This document shows positions 11,166 through 19,977 of a stretch of DNA of 35,037 nucleotides, piece after piece. This DNA comes from Alphaproteobacteria bacterium (GTDB taxonomy: Bacteria > Pseudomonadota > Alphaproteobacteria > Sphingomonadales > Sphingomonadaceae). The stretch covers positions 1 to 35,037 of the forward strand of contig SBHJ01000107.1 of the NCBI GenBank assembly GCA_006226465.1, given 5' to 3'. Made by a program: the position numbers and the translations under genes. The notes below the pieces were generated by a model, which had not been told where the DNA came from, did not search any database, and worked only from the letters and a program-made list of their open reading frames with translations. The stretch's first letter is position 1. Each line of letters opens with the position of its first letter.

Positions 11166-12248
11166 TCAGCCCTCCGCCTTCCAGCGCGCGACAACCTCGG
11201 CGCCGTCCTGTGCACTGCTGCGCACCCTACCCGGGGTTCTGTCGAAGCGCGGCGCAGGCGCGGTATGCCAGCGGCCATCGTGTTCTACGTAGGCGCCGCG
11301 CGCCTTCATGTGATGGTGCTCGCGCGCATCGTCGAGTGCAATCACCGGAGCAAAGCAGGCGTCTGTCCCTTCCAGGATCTCGCACCATTCAGCCATGGTC
11401 CTGGTTTTGAACAGCGCCGCCAGCTTGTCGGCATAGTCGTCCCAATTCTGGTTGTTCATCTGGCCGTCGCGCAGTTCGACTGGAGCATTCGCGCGTTCGA
11501 GCAGCTCGGCATAAAACTGCGGCTCGATCGCGCCGACACTGATTTCGCCGCCATCGGCGCATTCGTAACAGCGATAGAAATGCGCAGCGCCGCCCAACAG
11601 GCCATGCCCGCGCTTGGTGGTGCGAAATGCGCTAGGCGGCTGGCCAAAGAAGAAACTCATCAGGCTGGTGACGCCATCGACTATCGCAGCATCGACCACT
11701 TGCCCCCGGCCACTGCGCTCGCGCTCGTAGAGCGCCGCGAGAATGCCGAATGCACAATACATCGACCCGCCACCGAAATCGCCAACCAGGTTCTGCGGCG
11801 GGATCGGCAATTCGTTCTTCTTGCCAATGGCGCTGAGCGCCCCAGTGATGGCGATGTAGTTAAGGTCGTGTCCAGCAGCCATGGCGAGCGGGCCTTCCTG
11901 CCCCCAGCCGGTCATCCTCGCATAGACCAGCCGCTCGTTCGCAGCGAGCAGCACCTCCGGCCCGAGTCCCAGACGCTCCATCACGCCTGGCCGATAACCC
12001 TCAACCAGCACATCGGCATGGGTCAAAGCGTCGAGTACGAATTGATGCCCCTCCGGGCTTTTCAGGTCCACTTCGACCCGGTGCCGTGCACGCTCCACAA
12101 CCGGGTTCATGGCCTGCCCGCCCGGCCGTTCGATCCGCACAACCTCCGCCCCCAGGTCGGCCAGCAACATGGCGACATGCGGGCCGGGCCCTATTCCCAC
12201 AAATTCGACTACCTTGAGACCGGTTAGCGGACCATTCGACTGCGACAT
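11166..12248 (-). CDS. CaiB/BaiF CoA-transferase family protein (alpha-methylacyl-CoA racemase-like)
   Basis: GPLTGLKVVEFVGIGPGPHVAMLLADLGAEVVRIERPGG; ATG at 12248 preferred over the extended ORF start 12482. Confidence 0.92.
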   Translation of the reverse strand: MSQSNGPLTGLKVVEFVGIGPGPHVAMLLADLGAEVVRIERPGGQAMNPVVERARHRVEVDLKSPEGHQFVLDALTHADVLVEGYRPGVMERLGLGPEVLLAANERLVYARMTGWGQEGPLAMAAGHDLNYIAITGALSAIGKKNELPIPPQNLVGDFGGGSMYCAFGILAALYERERSGRGQVVDAAIVDGVTSLMSFFFGQPPSAFRTTKRGHGLLGGAAHFYRCYECADGGEISVGAIEPQFYAELLERANAPVELRDGQMNNQNWDDYADKLAALFKTRTMAEWCEILEGTDACFAPVIALDDAREHHHMKARGAYVEHDGRWHTAPAPRFDRTPGRVRSSAQDGAEVVARWKAEG

Positions 12249-12361
12249 CAAGTCAATCTCCCTTTGCAACGCTGCATGGCGCGGGCGCGCGCAACTGGCA
12301 AGGGTGGGAATCTGCAAGACGTAGATTGACTTTGCCAACGGCCACACCGGATAGATCAACC

Positions 12362-12808
12362 ATGAAGCGGGTCCTGGCAACGGCATCGGGAGGGGGGCAC
12401 TGGGAGCAATTGATGCTCCTTGTGCAAGACTTCCCATCTTGCGACCTCCGTTTTGCCACCACCGATGCCGGACAAGCGGCACACTCCGGCAAGTTGCGGG
12501 TGCTTACTCTGCCCGATTGCAACCTGACCCAACCGATCAGTGCATTGCATTGTGCCGTGGTTTCGCTCGGCCATGTGTGGCGCTTTCGCCCGCAAGTGGT
12601 GATCTCGACCGGCGCAGCACCCGGGTTCTTTTGCATCCTGTGGGGGCGAATGCTGGGTGCCCGGACTTTGTGGATCGACAGCATTGCCAATGCCGATCAG
12701 ATCTCTCTTTCCGGCCGAATGGCCTTGCTGATCGGGGCAAGATGCCTGACACAGTGGGAACACCTGGCTAACGATGCGCGCGTCGAGTTCAAAGGATCGG
12801 TGCTGTGA
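12362..12808 (+). CDS. PssD/Alg14-like glycosyltransferase subunit
   Basis: MKRVLATASGGGHWEQLMLL...PQVVISTGAAPGFFCILWGRMLGARTLWIDSIA is typical of Alg14-like proteins; paired with an Alg13-like ORF. Confidence 0.85.
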   Translation: MKRVLATASGGGHWEQLMLLVQDFPSCDLRFATTDAGQAAHSGKLRVLTLPDCNLTQPISALHCAVVSLGHVWRFRPQVVISTGAAPGFFCILWGRMLGARTLWIDSIANADQISLSGRMALLIGARCLTQWEHLANDARVEFKGSVL

Positions 12809-13290
12809 TCCTCGTCACAGTCGGGATGCAGCTCGGCTTCGAGCGACTTATCCGAGCCGTGGATCGGATCCAGCCGGATTGCGGTGTTGACTTTGTCGCA
12901 CAGACCGGCCCGACCAGTTACGTCCCGACCAACTTGGTATCGAAGGCGCAATTCGGGCCTGCCGAATTCGAAGAACTCGCATCGCGCGCCGCACTGATCG
13001 TCAGCCATGCGGGTATCGGTACCGTCCTCTTGGCAAAGCGACTGCGAAAACCGATCGTCCTGTTCCCGCGCAAGGCCGGACTGGGCGAGCACCGGAACGA
13101 CCACCAACTCTCAACAGCCGCACAACTGGCGGGACACAGGGGCATCTTTGTCGCGATGGCTGAAACAGAGTTGCGCGATGCGATATCGCTGGGGCTGGCC
13201 TGCGGGCCAATCGGGCACGAAATCTCGCCCACGCTTGGCCGCTTGCAGTCTGCGGTAGCCAGCTTCGTCGCTTCAGGAACGCTGCGTTAA
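12805..13290 (+). CDS. PssE/Alg13-like glycosyltransferase (GT28 C-terminal domain)
   Basis: MILVTVGMQLGFERLIRAVDR...ALIVSHAGIGTVLLAKRLRKPIVLFPRKAGLGEHRNDHQ; 4-bp overlap with the upstream gene. Confidence 0.88.
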   Translation: MILVTVGMQLGFERLIRAVDRIQPDCGVDFVAQTGPTSYVPTNLVSKAQFGPAEFEELASRAALIVSHAGIGTVLLAKRLRKPIVLFPRKAGLGEHRNDHQLSTAAQLAGHRGIFVAMAETELRDAISLGLACGPIGHEISPTLGRLQSAVASFVASGTLR

Positions 13291-13349
13291 CCGCACCAGT
13301 TCGTCGGAATTGGCAGCGCCGCGCTGATCGTGGTGATCTTTGCGAAGCA

Positions 13350-13910
13350 TCACGAAGGAGACTGAGCCTTGCGATATCGCCATGCGGCATATCCGGCAAC
13401 CAAGCTTGCTCCGATATCGATCACCCAGTTGAGGTGCGGACCGGCATAGAGCAGTCCGTCGATCGCGTGGAACGAAATCAATCGTAGGGCCACCAGCCCC
13501 AGAATGGCAAGTGCCGCGATCTTGCCGAGAAACAGATAGACGGCTTCTGGCGCGCCATTCAAATGGCGCGAACCGCGCCATATCCATGCTGCGGCTGCGG
13601 CAAGCACAATTATGGCAATTGCACTGAGCATAGCCTGCCACTCGCGACGGCCCGCATAGGCCCCTCGCGCTTCGAGCATGCCGCGCAGCACCTCACGCGC
13701 ATAATCTTCCAACATCAGCAGGCGACTTACGGCCAGAAGCACGAAAAGTACGACCAGGAACGACCAAAGAGGGGCCTGGCCATTGCGGCGCCCAGCATGC
13801 CTTGCGGCACCGAGCGCTCGCCAACACAGCAGCGCCACGGCACAATAGACCACGCATGCCGCGAAGCTAAGTGGACTGGGCATCATCGCGCCGCCGAAAT
13901 TTGCTCGCAC
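13350..13910 (-). CDS. Hypothetical membrane protein
   Basis: Multiple hydrophobic segments (FAACVVYCAVALLCWRAL, FLVVLFVLLAVSRLLML, AIAIIVLAAAAAWIW, ILGLVALRLISF). Confidence 0.6.
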   Translation of the reverse strand: MRANFGGAMMPSPLSFAACVVYCAVALLCWRALGAARHAGRRNGQAPLWSFLVVLFVLLAVSRLLMLEDYAREVLRGMLEARGAYAGRREWQAMLSAIAIIVLAAAAAWIWRGSRHLNGAPEAVYLFLGKIAALAILGLVALRLISFHAIDGLLYAGPHLNWVIDIGASLVAGYAAWRYRKAQSPS

Positions 13911-13913
13911 CAG

Positions 13914-13936
13914 TAATGCATTATCGATTGATCGAT
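13914..13936. promoter_or_regulatory. Palindrome cluster in the divergent intergenic region upstream of the wza-like gene
   Basis: Perfect palindrome TAATGCATTA (13914-13923) abutting ATCGAT-TG-ATCGAT (13923-13936). Confidence 0.35.
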
Positions 13937-14041
13937 TAAGACCATTTAATTGTCCAGCTTGCCCACAGTCTGATCCACCGGCCGTGTTGCACCGCCACAG
14001 GCAAGCGCTTAGTCAAAGCGTGGATCGCAAAGGGCAAATGA

Positions 14042-14761
14042 GTGAAGGAATCGCAGGCTTATAGCCGGTATCGTGCTGCGCTTGTTCTTGCGCTTGCTCC
14101 AGCCATTTCTGCCTGCAGCACCACTGCGCCACATGTGGGCCCTGTATCGGCAAGCCCGGTCGTAGCGCTGGGCCAATCCGGATACGAGATCAGGCAATCC
14201 GCTCAATACTTATTACGCCCAGCCGATGTGATCTCGGTCACGGTTTTCCGCGAGCCCGATCTTACAGTCCCGAGCGTCCCGATTGGCGCGGATGGAACGG
14301 TCGCCTTGCCGCTGATCGGAACTCTGTCGGCGGCCGGCCTGACCACTGCCGACTTGACCGACGAGGTTGCCCGCCAGCTCGACGATTCGGGGCTCAAGCG
14401 CCCCAAGGTCAGCATAAACATCCTGGAATTCGGATCGCACCAGGTTACGGTCGAAGGCGGTGTAGAGAAGCCGGGCGTTTACGACTTCAGGCCCGGAAGC
14501 AAACTCTCTTCGGCCATTGCCCTGGCGAGCGGTCCCAATCGTGTCGCCAAACTGCGCGAAGTCGCGATTTTTCGCGAGAATGCGCAAGGAATGTCGGTCG
14601 CACTGTTCGATTACTCCGCAGTCCGCGATGGCTCCATGATCGATCCAGTCATCGAACCAGGCGATCGCGTGGTGGTAGGCATTTCGGGCCTGTCGCAGTT
14701 CTGGCAGGATTTCTTGAAGGCGCTGCCAGCCTTCGCGATCTTCAGTAATGTGAATTTCTGA
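14042..14761 (+). CDS. Wza-like polysaccharide export lipoprotein (GTG start)
   Basis: Lipobox-like APAISACSTT; YLLRPADVISVTVFREPDLTVPSVPIGADGTVALPLIGTLSAAGLT (Poly_export) and SLBB-like VTVEGGVEKPGVYDFRPG. Confidence 0.92.
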   Translation: MKESQAYSRYRAALVLALAPAISACSTTAPHVGPVSASPVVALGQSGYEIRQSAQYLLRPADVISVTVFREPDLTVPSVPIGADGTVALPLIGTLSAAGLTTADLTDEVARQLDDSGLKRPKVSINILEFGSHQVTVEGGVEKPGVYDFRPGSKLSSAIALASGPNRVAKLREVAIFRENAQGMSVALFDYSAVRDGSMIDPVIEPGDRVVVGISGLSQFWQDFLKALPAFAIFSNVNF

Positions 14762-14764
14762 AAT

Positions 14765-16993
14765 ATGGCAGGTGCTGCACACATCCAATCCGATCCTAGG
14801 GAAACGCCGGCGGTTCGTCCCTGGGTGGATCGATACCTACCCGATGCGCAATATGGCAAGCAGCCGGACAATGCGCTGGTCAATACGGCCTATTTGCGCG
14901 GCGCCTTGTTTCGCCAGCGGCACCTGATCCTCGCGACAATCGGCCTGGTACTGCTCGCCAGCCTGGTGATCACATTGTTGATGACGCCAATGTACCGTGC
15001 GATCGCGACTGTCCGGATCGATCCCTATGGCAACAATATTGTGCAGGGGCAGGACATCGAACCGGGACTCGCATCCAACGAGATCACGCGATTCATGCTC
15101 ACCCAAGGCACGGTGATTGAGAGCAAGAAGCTGGCGTCGCGCGTTGCCGACAGGTTGAATTTGGCAAACGACCCGGCTTTTGTTGGCGAAATCGAAGACA
15201 GTCCTGATACTGGTCAGGCCGATGCAAAGAACGCGCAGGCAGCGCGCCAAAAGCTGGCAATCGATTTGCTGCAGGCCAATGTCGAAGCCGATGTCCCGAT
15301 CGATAACCGGATTGTCCCGATCAGCTTCGAATCCGATGATCCCGCGATCGCTGCCAGGATCGCCAATGCCTATGCAGACGAATTCGTCCAGGAGGAGACC
15401 CGGCGAAATATCGAGGTCAATCGATATGCGCAGGACTACTTGCAGAGCCAAATCACGGACGTTCGCCAGAAATTGGAAGCCGCTGAACTTGAGGCGAACG
15501 CCTATGCCAAACAATCGGGGATCGTTCGCCAGAACGATGGCATCGCAACTTCGCTCTTCGGCGGTGGCACATCCGCGCCGACGATAACTGCGGCCAATCT
15601 GGCGCAGGTCAACGAAACCTACACAACCGCCAAGGCAACCCGGATCGACGCGGAGCAGCGCTGGCGTGGAGCCGCAGGCACGCCAGCGATGCAGCTCAAG
15701 GAAGTACAGTCAAACACCGCGGTCCAGGAGCTGCAACGGCTGCGCGGGGACCTGAAACGCGAACTCGCGGACCTCCAGCAGCGCTATGACGACAATTATC
15801 CCGCGGTGGTGGAGGTTGAGGCCCAGATCGGTGGAGTCGAAGGCGAGATTTCGCGCCTCGCCGCCGATATCAAGTCGGGGATCCGCCGCGAGTTTGAAGT
15901 GGCCGCACGGCAGGAGCAGGCGTTGCTGGGCGAGCGCCAGCGTGTTTCGCAATTGGCGCTGGGCGAACAGGACCGCCGGGTGCGCTTCGGCATTCTCGAT
16001 CGCGAAGCCGAAGCACTGCGCAACCAGCTGGCGAACTTGCTGCAACGCTATAACGAGATAGCGACTGCGGCCAATGTTCAGGCCGGCACTGTCACGAAGC
16101 TGGATGAGGCCGACATTCCAGTCGAACCTGTTTCGCCCAACCTGGTCAAAAACCTGCTGGTTGCGCTGATTGCCGGTATCGGCCTCGCGGGCGGTCTAGC
16201 GGTTTTGCGAGAGACCTTTGACGAACGCTTGCGTTCGCTTGAAGAAATTGAGGACCGGCTGGGCCATCCCCTGCTCGGCCACACTCCGTTTATTCCCGAG
16301 AGCGAATTGGAGGAGCAGATCAGCAATCCCTTCAGCCCGCTGATGGAGAGCTATTCTTCGATCCTGACCTCACTCGATTATTCGTTGCCGCGCGAAAGGA
16401 ACGTGCTGCAATTCACGAGCAGCCAGGCATCGGAAGGCAAGACGACAACTGCGATATTGCTGGCCGAACTTCTCGCACGACATGGTCGTAAGACTCTGTT
16501 GGTTGATGCCGACCTGCGCAAGCCGTCAGTTGCCGCGCACCTTGGCCACAGCACTCCGGAAGTCGGTTTTGCCGAAGTGATCTTGGGCCGAACCGAGCTG
16601 CGTGATGCACTTTTGCCGGACATGCCTGAAAACCTCGACGTCCTGCCTGTCGCAGTGACACCGCCCAATCCGGTCGAGCTGTTGGCCTCCGGCGCGATTG
16701 GACGATTCGTCGACAGTGTACGAAACGAATATGCCACTGTGATCTTCGATACGTCCCCGGTCATGGGCATCGCCGATGCGCCCCTGCTTTCGCGCAATGT
16801 CGATGCGACGATCTTCATCGTCGAGGCAAATCGGGTGCAGTTCGGACAGGCGCGCGCCGCGCTGAAACGACTGCGTAGCGTTGGCACAAATGTGGTTGGT
16901 ATTGTACTGACGAAGTATCGGGCGCTGCACGCCGGGCAATCGTATGATTACCAATACCGCTATTACCACTACACTCCGGGAAAGTCTGACTGA
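14765..16993 (+). CDS. Wzc-like polysaccharide co-polymerase / BY-kinase fusion
   Basis: Wzz/GNVR region, two TM segments, BY-kinase Walker A FTSSQASEGKTTTAILLAELLARHGRKTLLVDADLRKP, and Tyr-rich tail YDYQYRYYHY. Confidence 0.95.
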   Translation: MAGAAHIQSDPRETPAVRPWVDRYLPDAQYGKQPDNALVNTAYLRGALFRQRHLILATIGLVLLASLVITLLMTPMYRAIATVRIDPYGNNIVQGQDIEPGLASNEITRFMLTQGTVIESKKLASRVADRLNLANDPAFVGEIEDSPDTGQADAKNAQAARQKLAIDLLQANVEADVPIDNRIVPISFESDDPAIAARIANAYADEFVQEETRRNIEVNRYAQDYLQSQITDVRQKLEAAELEANAYAKQSGIVRQNDGIATSLFGGGTSAPTITAANLAQVNETYTTAKATRIDAEQRWRGAAGTPAMQLKEVQSNTAVQELQRLRGDLKRELADLQQRYDDNYPAVVEVEAQIGGVEGEISRLAADIKSGIRREFEVAARQEQALLGERQRVSQLALGEQDRRVRFGILDREAEALRNQLANLLQRYNEIATAANVQAGTVTKLDEADIPVEPVSPNLVKNLLVALIAGIGLAGGLAVLRETFDERLRSLEEIEDRLGHPLLGHTPFIPESELEEQISNPFSPLMESYSSILTSLDYSLPRERNVLQFTSSQASEGKTTTAILLAELLARHGRKTLLVDADLRKPSVAAHLGHSTPEVGFAEVILGRTELRDALLPDMPENLDVLPVAVTPPNPVELLASGAIGRFVDSVRNEYATVIFDTSPVMGIADAPLLSRNVDATIFIVEANRVQFGQARAALKRLRSVGTNVVGIVLTKYRALHAGQSYDYQYRYYHYTPGKSD

Positions 16994-17057
16994 CGGTTGG
17001 CATCGAAACGGATAGGCTCACCGGCACAACCCGGTCGCTGCGCATAGAGCTCTTGGC

Positions 17058-18233
17058 ATGAACGAGCCTCCTCTCCTGAACATTTGCCACATTTCTGGCG
17101 ACTTCCCTGACCCGATCAGGCGTGAGAAGACGCCAGCGCTGCGCCGCTTGATCGAACTCACTGCCGCACAATTCCATCACCGCGTTATATCGATAAATCG
17201 GACGGGGCCCGGTTCCGCTCCGGCCCAGGTGCCGTTCGAATTTGGCATGGCGATCACCTATCCGGCTCCGTCGTTGGGGCTGTTCCATGCGACAATGCTC
17301 AACCGATTGGGTAGTTCGATGGCCACGCTTGCCAATGAAAACGGCAAGCCGGATCTTCTGGTAGCCCACAAGCTCACAATCGAGGGAATTGCCGCATATC
17401 GTGCGGCGCGCCTTCTGGACGTGCCATACGCGCTGATCGTCCAGGGCAACACGGATTGCAAGATTCTGCGCGCACGCCCTGACCTGCGACCGCTGTTCAG
17501 GCGCATTTATCAGCGGGCCGCAATCGTGTTCCATCTTGCCCCATGGTCGCGCGACAGCGTCGAAGGCATGCTGGGTGTACGCCACCGTTCTTCGCGACTT
17601 CTGCCATGCGCATTGGCAGAAGACACAATGATCGGTCCCCGCCCCGGCGGGCAAGGGTTCCTTTCGGTGTTCAACCTCGACGGTTATCGAAACAAGAACC
17701 TTGCAGGCTTGGCCAAAGCAATGACGGCCCTGGCCGCTGGTGGAACGGAACTATCGTGCCGGATAGCGGGGGGTGGAAATGATGAGGCGCTGCGGGCTTG
17801 CCAAGCCATTGCCAACCGCACGCCCGGCATGGAGCTGCTTGGCCATTGCAGGCACGAAGAACTTCCCAAGATGTTGAATGCTTCGACAGCTATGGTCCTC
17901 CCGTCGAAAAGGGAGAGTTTCGGGCTGGCCTTTATCGAAGCGTTGATGTCGGGCACGCCGATCATCCATCCGCGCGGCGCAGCCGTTGCAGGATACTTTG
18001 CCGGGTGCGGTTTTGCCTTGACTGTTGATCCGGCGGACCCGCGCGACATTGCCGGTGCGATGGCATATGCAATCGAGAACGAGGCTGAGCTGAAGCGCGA
18101 GTTAGGCGCATGGCAACTTGGGGCTGATGCCCGGCGCTTCAAGCGAGCGCAAATCGCGCTGGACCTTGCCTCCGGCTTGCGTGCGGCAGCCGAAAATGGC
18201 CTGGGCTCAGCCCAGCCTGCGGTTCAGCAATGA
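17058..18233 (+). CDS. GT4-family glycosyltransferase
   Basis: C-terminal GT-B motif KMLNASTAMVLPSKRESFGLAFIEALMSGTPIIHPRGAAVAGYF. Confidence 0.9.
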   Translation: MNEPPLLNICHISGDFPDPIRREKTPALRRLIELTAAQFHHRVISINRTGPGSAPAQVPFEFGMAITYPAPSLGLFHATMLNRLGSSMATLANENGKPDLLVAHKLTIEGIAAYRAARLLDVPYALIVQGNTDCKILRARPDLRPLFRRIYQRAAIVFHLAPWSRDSVEGMLGVRHRSSRLLPCALAEDTMIGPRPGGQGFLSVFNLDGYRNKNLAGLAKAMTALAAGGTELSCRIAGGGNDEALRACQAIANRTPGMELLGHCRHEELPKMLNASTAMVLPSKRESFGLAFIEALMSGTPIIHPRGAAVAGYFAGCGFALTVDPADPRDIAGAMAYAIENEAELKRELGAWQLGADARRFKRAQIALDLASGLRAAAENGLGSAQPAVQQ

Positions 18234-19556
18234 CACTCCGGAAAAGGGTATCGCGAAGCTGACGCTGGTCGCGGCGCCCAGCAGCAGGAAGAACCATGTG
18301 TGCATCCCGCCAACGTATGCGACCGTGAACCCGGCCAGCACCAGCAAGAAGATCGCGATTGCCACGCCGACGAACAGTTTGCGGTCCGGTTCTGCCAGGG
18401 ACAGGCTGGTGGCGCTCAAGCGAAAAATCAAGATCCCGCACACGGCCAGAAACAACACGCTGGGCAGGAAGCCGTGGCGGATGGCGAGCAACAGCCAATG
18501 GTTGTCGATGCTGTTGGTCATCCAGGCCGCGCGTTCGAAATCGGTGTAGCCGATACCGAACCAGGGATTACGCTCGACCGAACGGATCCCGAAATCCCAG
18601 ATCATCTTCCTGTAATATGCAGTGCCGGGATTAAGAGTGAAGCGGATCAATACCGAGATCAGTCCGCTTTGGCTCGCGGCTTGCAAACCAATCAGCACAA
18701 TGCCGCCCGCCACCAGGGCGCCCCGCCAATTCAGGATTTCGACCTTTTGCTGGATCCGGTCGTAAGCCACCAATACGATCGCGAGGATCAGAGAAAGCCA
18801 GGCGGCCGAACTTATGGAGAAGACGGCACATAGACCGGCCGAAATGCCGAAATAGAGTGGCCAGCGCTTCACCCCCCCTTGCAGGATCAAGGGTACGAAG
18901 CTGGCCAGAAACAGCCCCGCCAGGATTGGATGAGGAAATGGCCCGGCTGCACGGAGCATGCCGAGCCGGTAGTCAAAGGTACCGTCGAACAGCCCGACTT
19001 CCATTCCGTTTTCATAGCTTGATAGGGGGCCGAACTGGCTTGCCGCCCAAGGCCGAATCAAGGCCTGGCCTGAAACCGATTCGACCACCATACCCACGCC
19101 CACGAAAATCAGAACCGGCACCGCCATGACGATGGCGCGACGAAAGTCCAGCGGCGAACGAGCACAGATTCGCGCGACAAAAAATGGCGGGAGGATATCG
19201 ATCAGCAACGCACCTCCGCGAATCAGCCCTTCAGTCGCACCGTAAAAAACGATGAAGGACATCTGCATCCACAGCGCGCCGGCCAGAACTATTGCATCTA
19301 TCGCATTCAGTCTGATCTGCGCGCGGAACAGCCGGTTCAATAGCCAAGGCAGGAAGGCAAACGCTGCCATTCGATAGGGGTAGATCGATAGGCCACCGAC
19401 GACGAGCCTGACTTCCTGCGGCAGGCAAGCCGAATAGAGCATGATCAAGAACGGGATGAGACCGAATATGCTCACGTTCGCGCCACTCGCACCGACCTCG
19501 GTCGCGAACGCAGGCGATGAGTCTTGCTCAGCTGGCTCAAATGTCGTCGCAGTCAT
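18207..19556 (-). CDS. O-antigen/EPS polymerase-like (Wzy) multi-TM protein
   Basis: About 10 hydrophobic helices; KMIWDFGIRSVERNPWFGIGYTDFERAAWMTNSIDNHWLLLAIRHGFL resembles the Wzy_C-type loop. Confidence 0.8.
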   Translation of the reverse strand: MTATTFEPAEQDSSPAFATEVGASGANVSIFGLIPFLIMLYSACLPQEVRLVVGGLSIYPYRMAAFAFLPWLLNRLFRAQIRLNAIDAIVLAGALWMQMSFIVFYGATEGLIRGGALLIDILPPFFVARICARSPLDFRRAIVMAVPVLIFVGVGMVVESVSGQALIRPWAASQFGPLSSYENGMEVGLFDGTFDYRLGMLRAAGPFPHPILAGLFLASFVPLILQGGVKRWPLYFGISAGLCAVFSISSAAWLSLILAIVLVAYDRIQQKVEILNWRGALVAGGIVLIGLQAASQSGLISVLIRFTLNPGTAYYRKMIWDFGIRSVERNPWFGIGYTDFERAAWMTNSIDNHWLLLAIRHGFLPSVLFLAVCGILIFRLSATSLSLAEPDRKLFVGVAIAIFLLVLAGFTVAYVGGMHTWFFLLLGAATSVSFAIPFSGVSLLNRRLG

Positions 19557-19707
19557 CTAGGTCCTGCCTCAGCTCGATCACAACTAGGCCGCTCGTGTGA
19601 CTGCCAGCAAGATGCAGGACGAATCTCGCGTGGGAAACAAAGCATTTTCCTACACGAACTCCCGACGTTAGACGATGTTCTCTTTTTGTTCACATTAGGA
19701 GTCCGCC

Positions 19708-19977
19708 ATGCCCAAAGACAACTTCCAGAGCACTTCCGACAGTGTCACCGCCCCCGCTTCACGTTGCTTCGAAATCACGCCCAACGATTCGGTCGAACTG
19801 GTAGAGGCAACCAAGGCCATTTACGTCGGAACCGGCGGCGACGTTACGCTGCGCTCGCTCGATTCCGCTGCGGACGTAACATTCCGCAATATCCAGGATG
19901 GCTCGATCATCGATGTCCGTGTTTCTGCGCTGCGCGCGACGGGCACTTCCGCCAGCGACATCGTAGGGCTCGCCTGA
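19708..19977 (+). CDS. Spike base protein, RCAP_rcc01079-like (GTA/phage head-spike base)
   Basis: Short protein with PASRCFEITPNDSVELVEATKAIYVGTGGDVTLRSL...VTFRNIQDGSIIDVRVSALRATGTSASDIVGLA, the recognised ITPsDS..L..at+AlYVG..GDV...VTF.n...GS...VRv..+.ATGT.A..IV.L pattern; RBS aggag before ATG. Confidence 0.75.
   Translation: MPKDNFQSTSDSVTAPASRCFEITPNDSVELVEATKAIYVGTGGDVTLRSLDSAADVTFRNIQDGSIIDVRVSALRATGTSASDIVGLA

Noticed and set aside
11265-12227. 320-aa plus-strand ORF opposite the CaiB-like gene
   Set aside because: Antisense shadow of a confidently assigned CoA-transferase
12326-12354. TTGACT-N17-GGATAG as a promoter for the pssD-like gene
   Set aside because: The -10 is poor and would place transcription start at or next to the ATG at 12362; not convincing without mapping
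19524-19976. N-terminal extension of the 845-aa spike ORF
   Set aside because: Overlaps the wzy 5' end and the spike-base gene in another frame; the TGATG junction gives a better start at 19977
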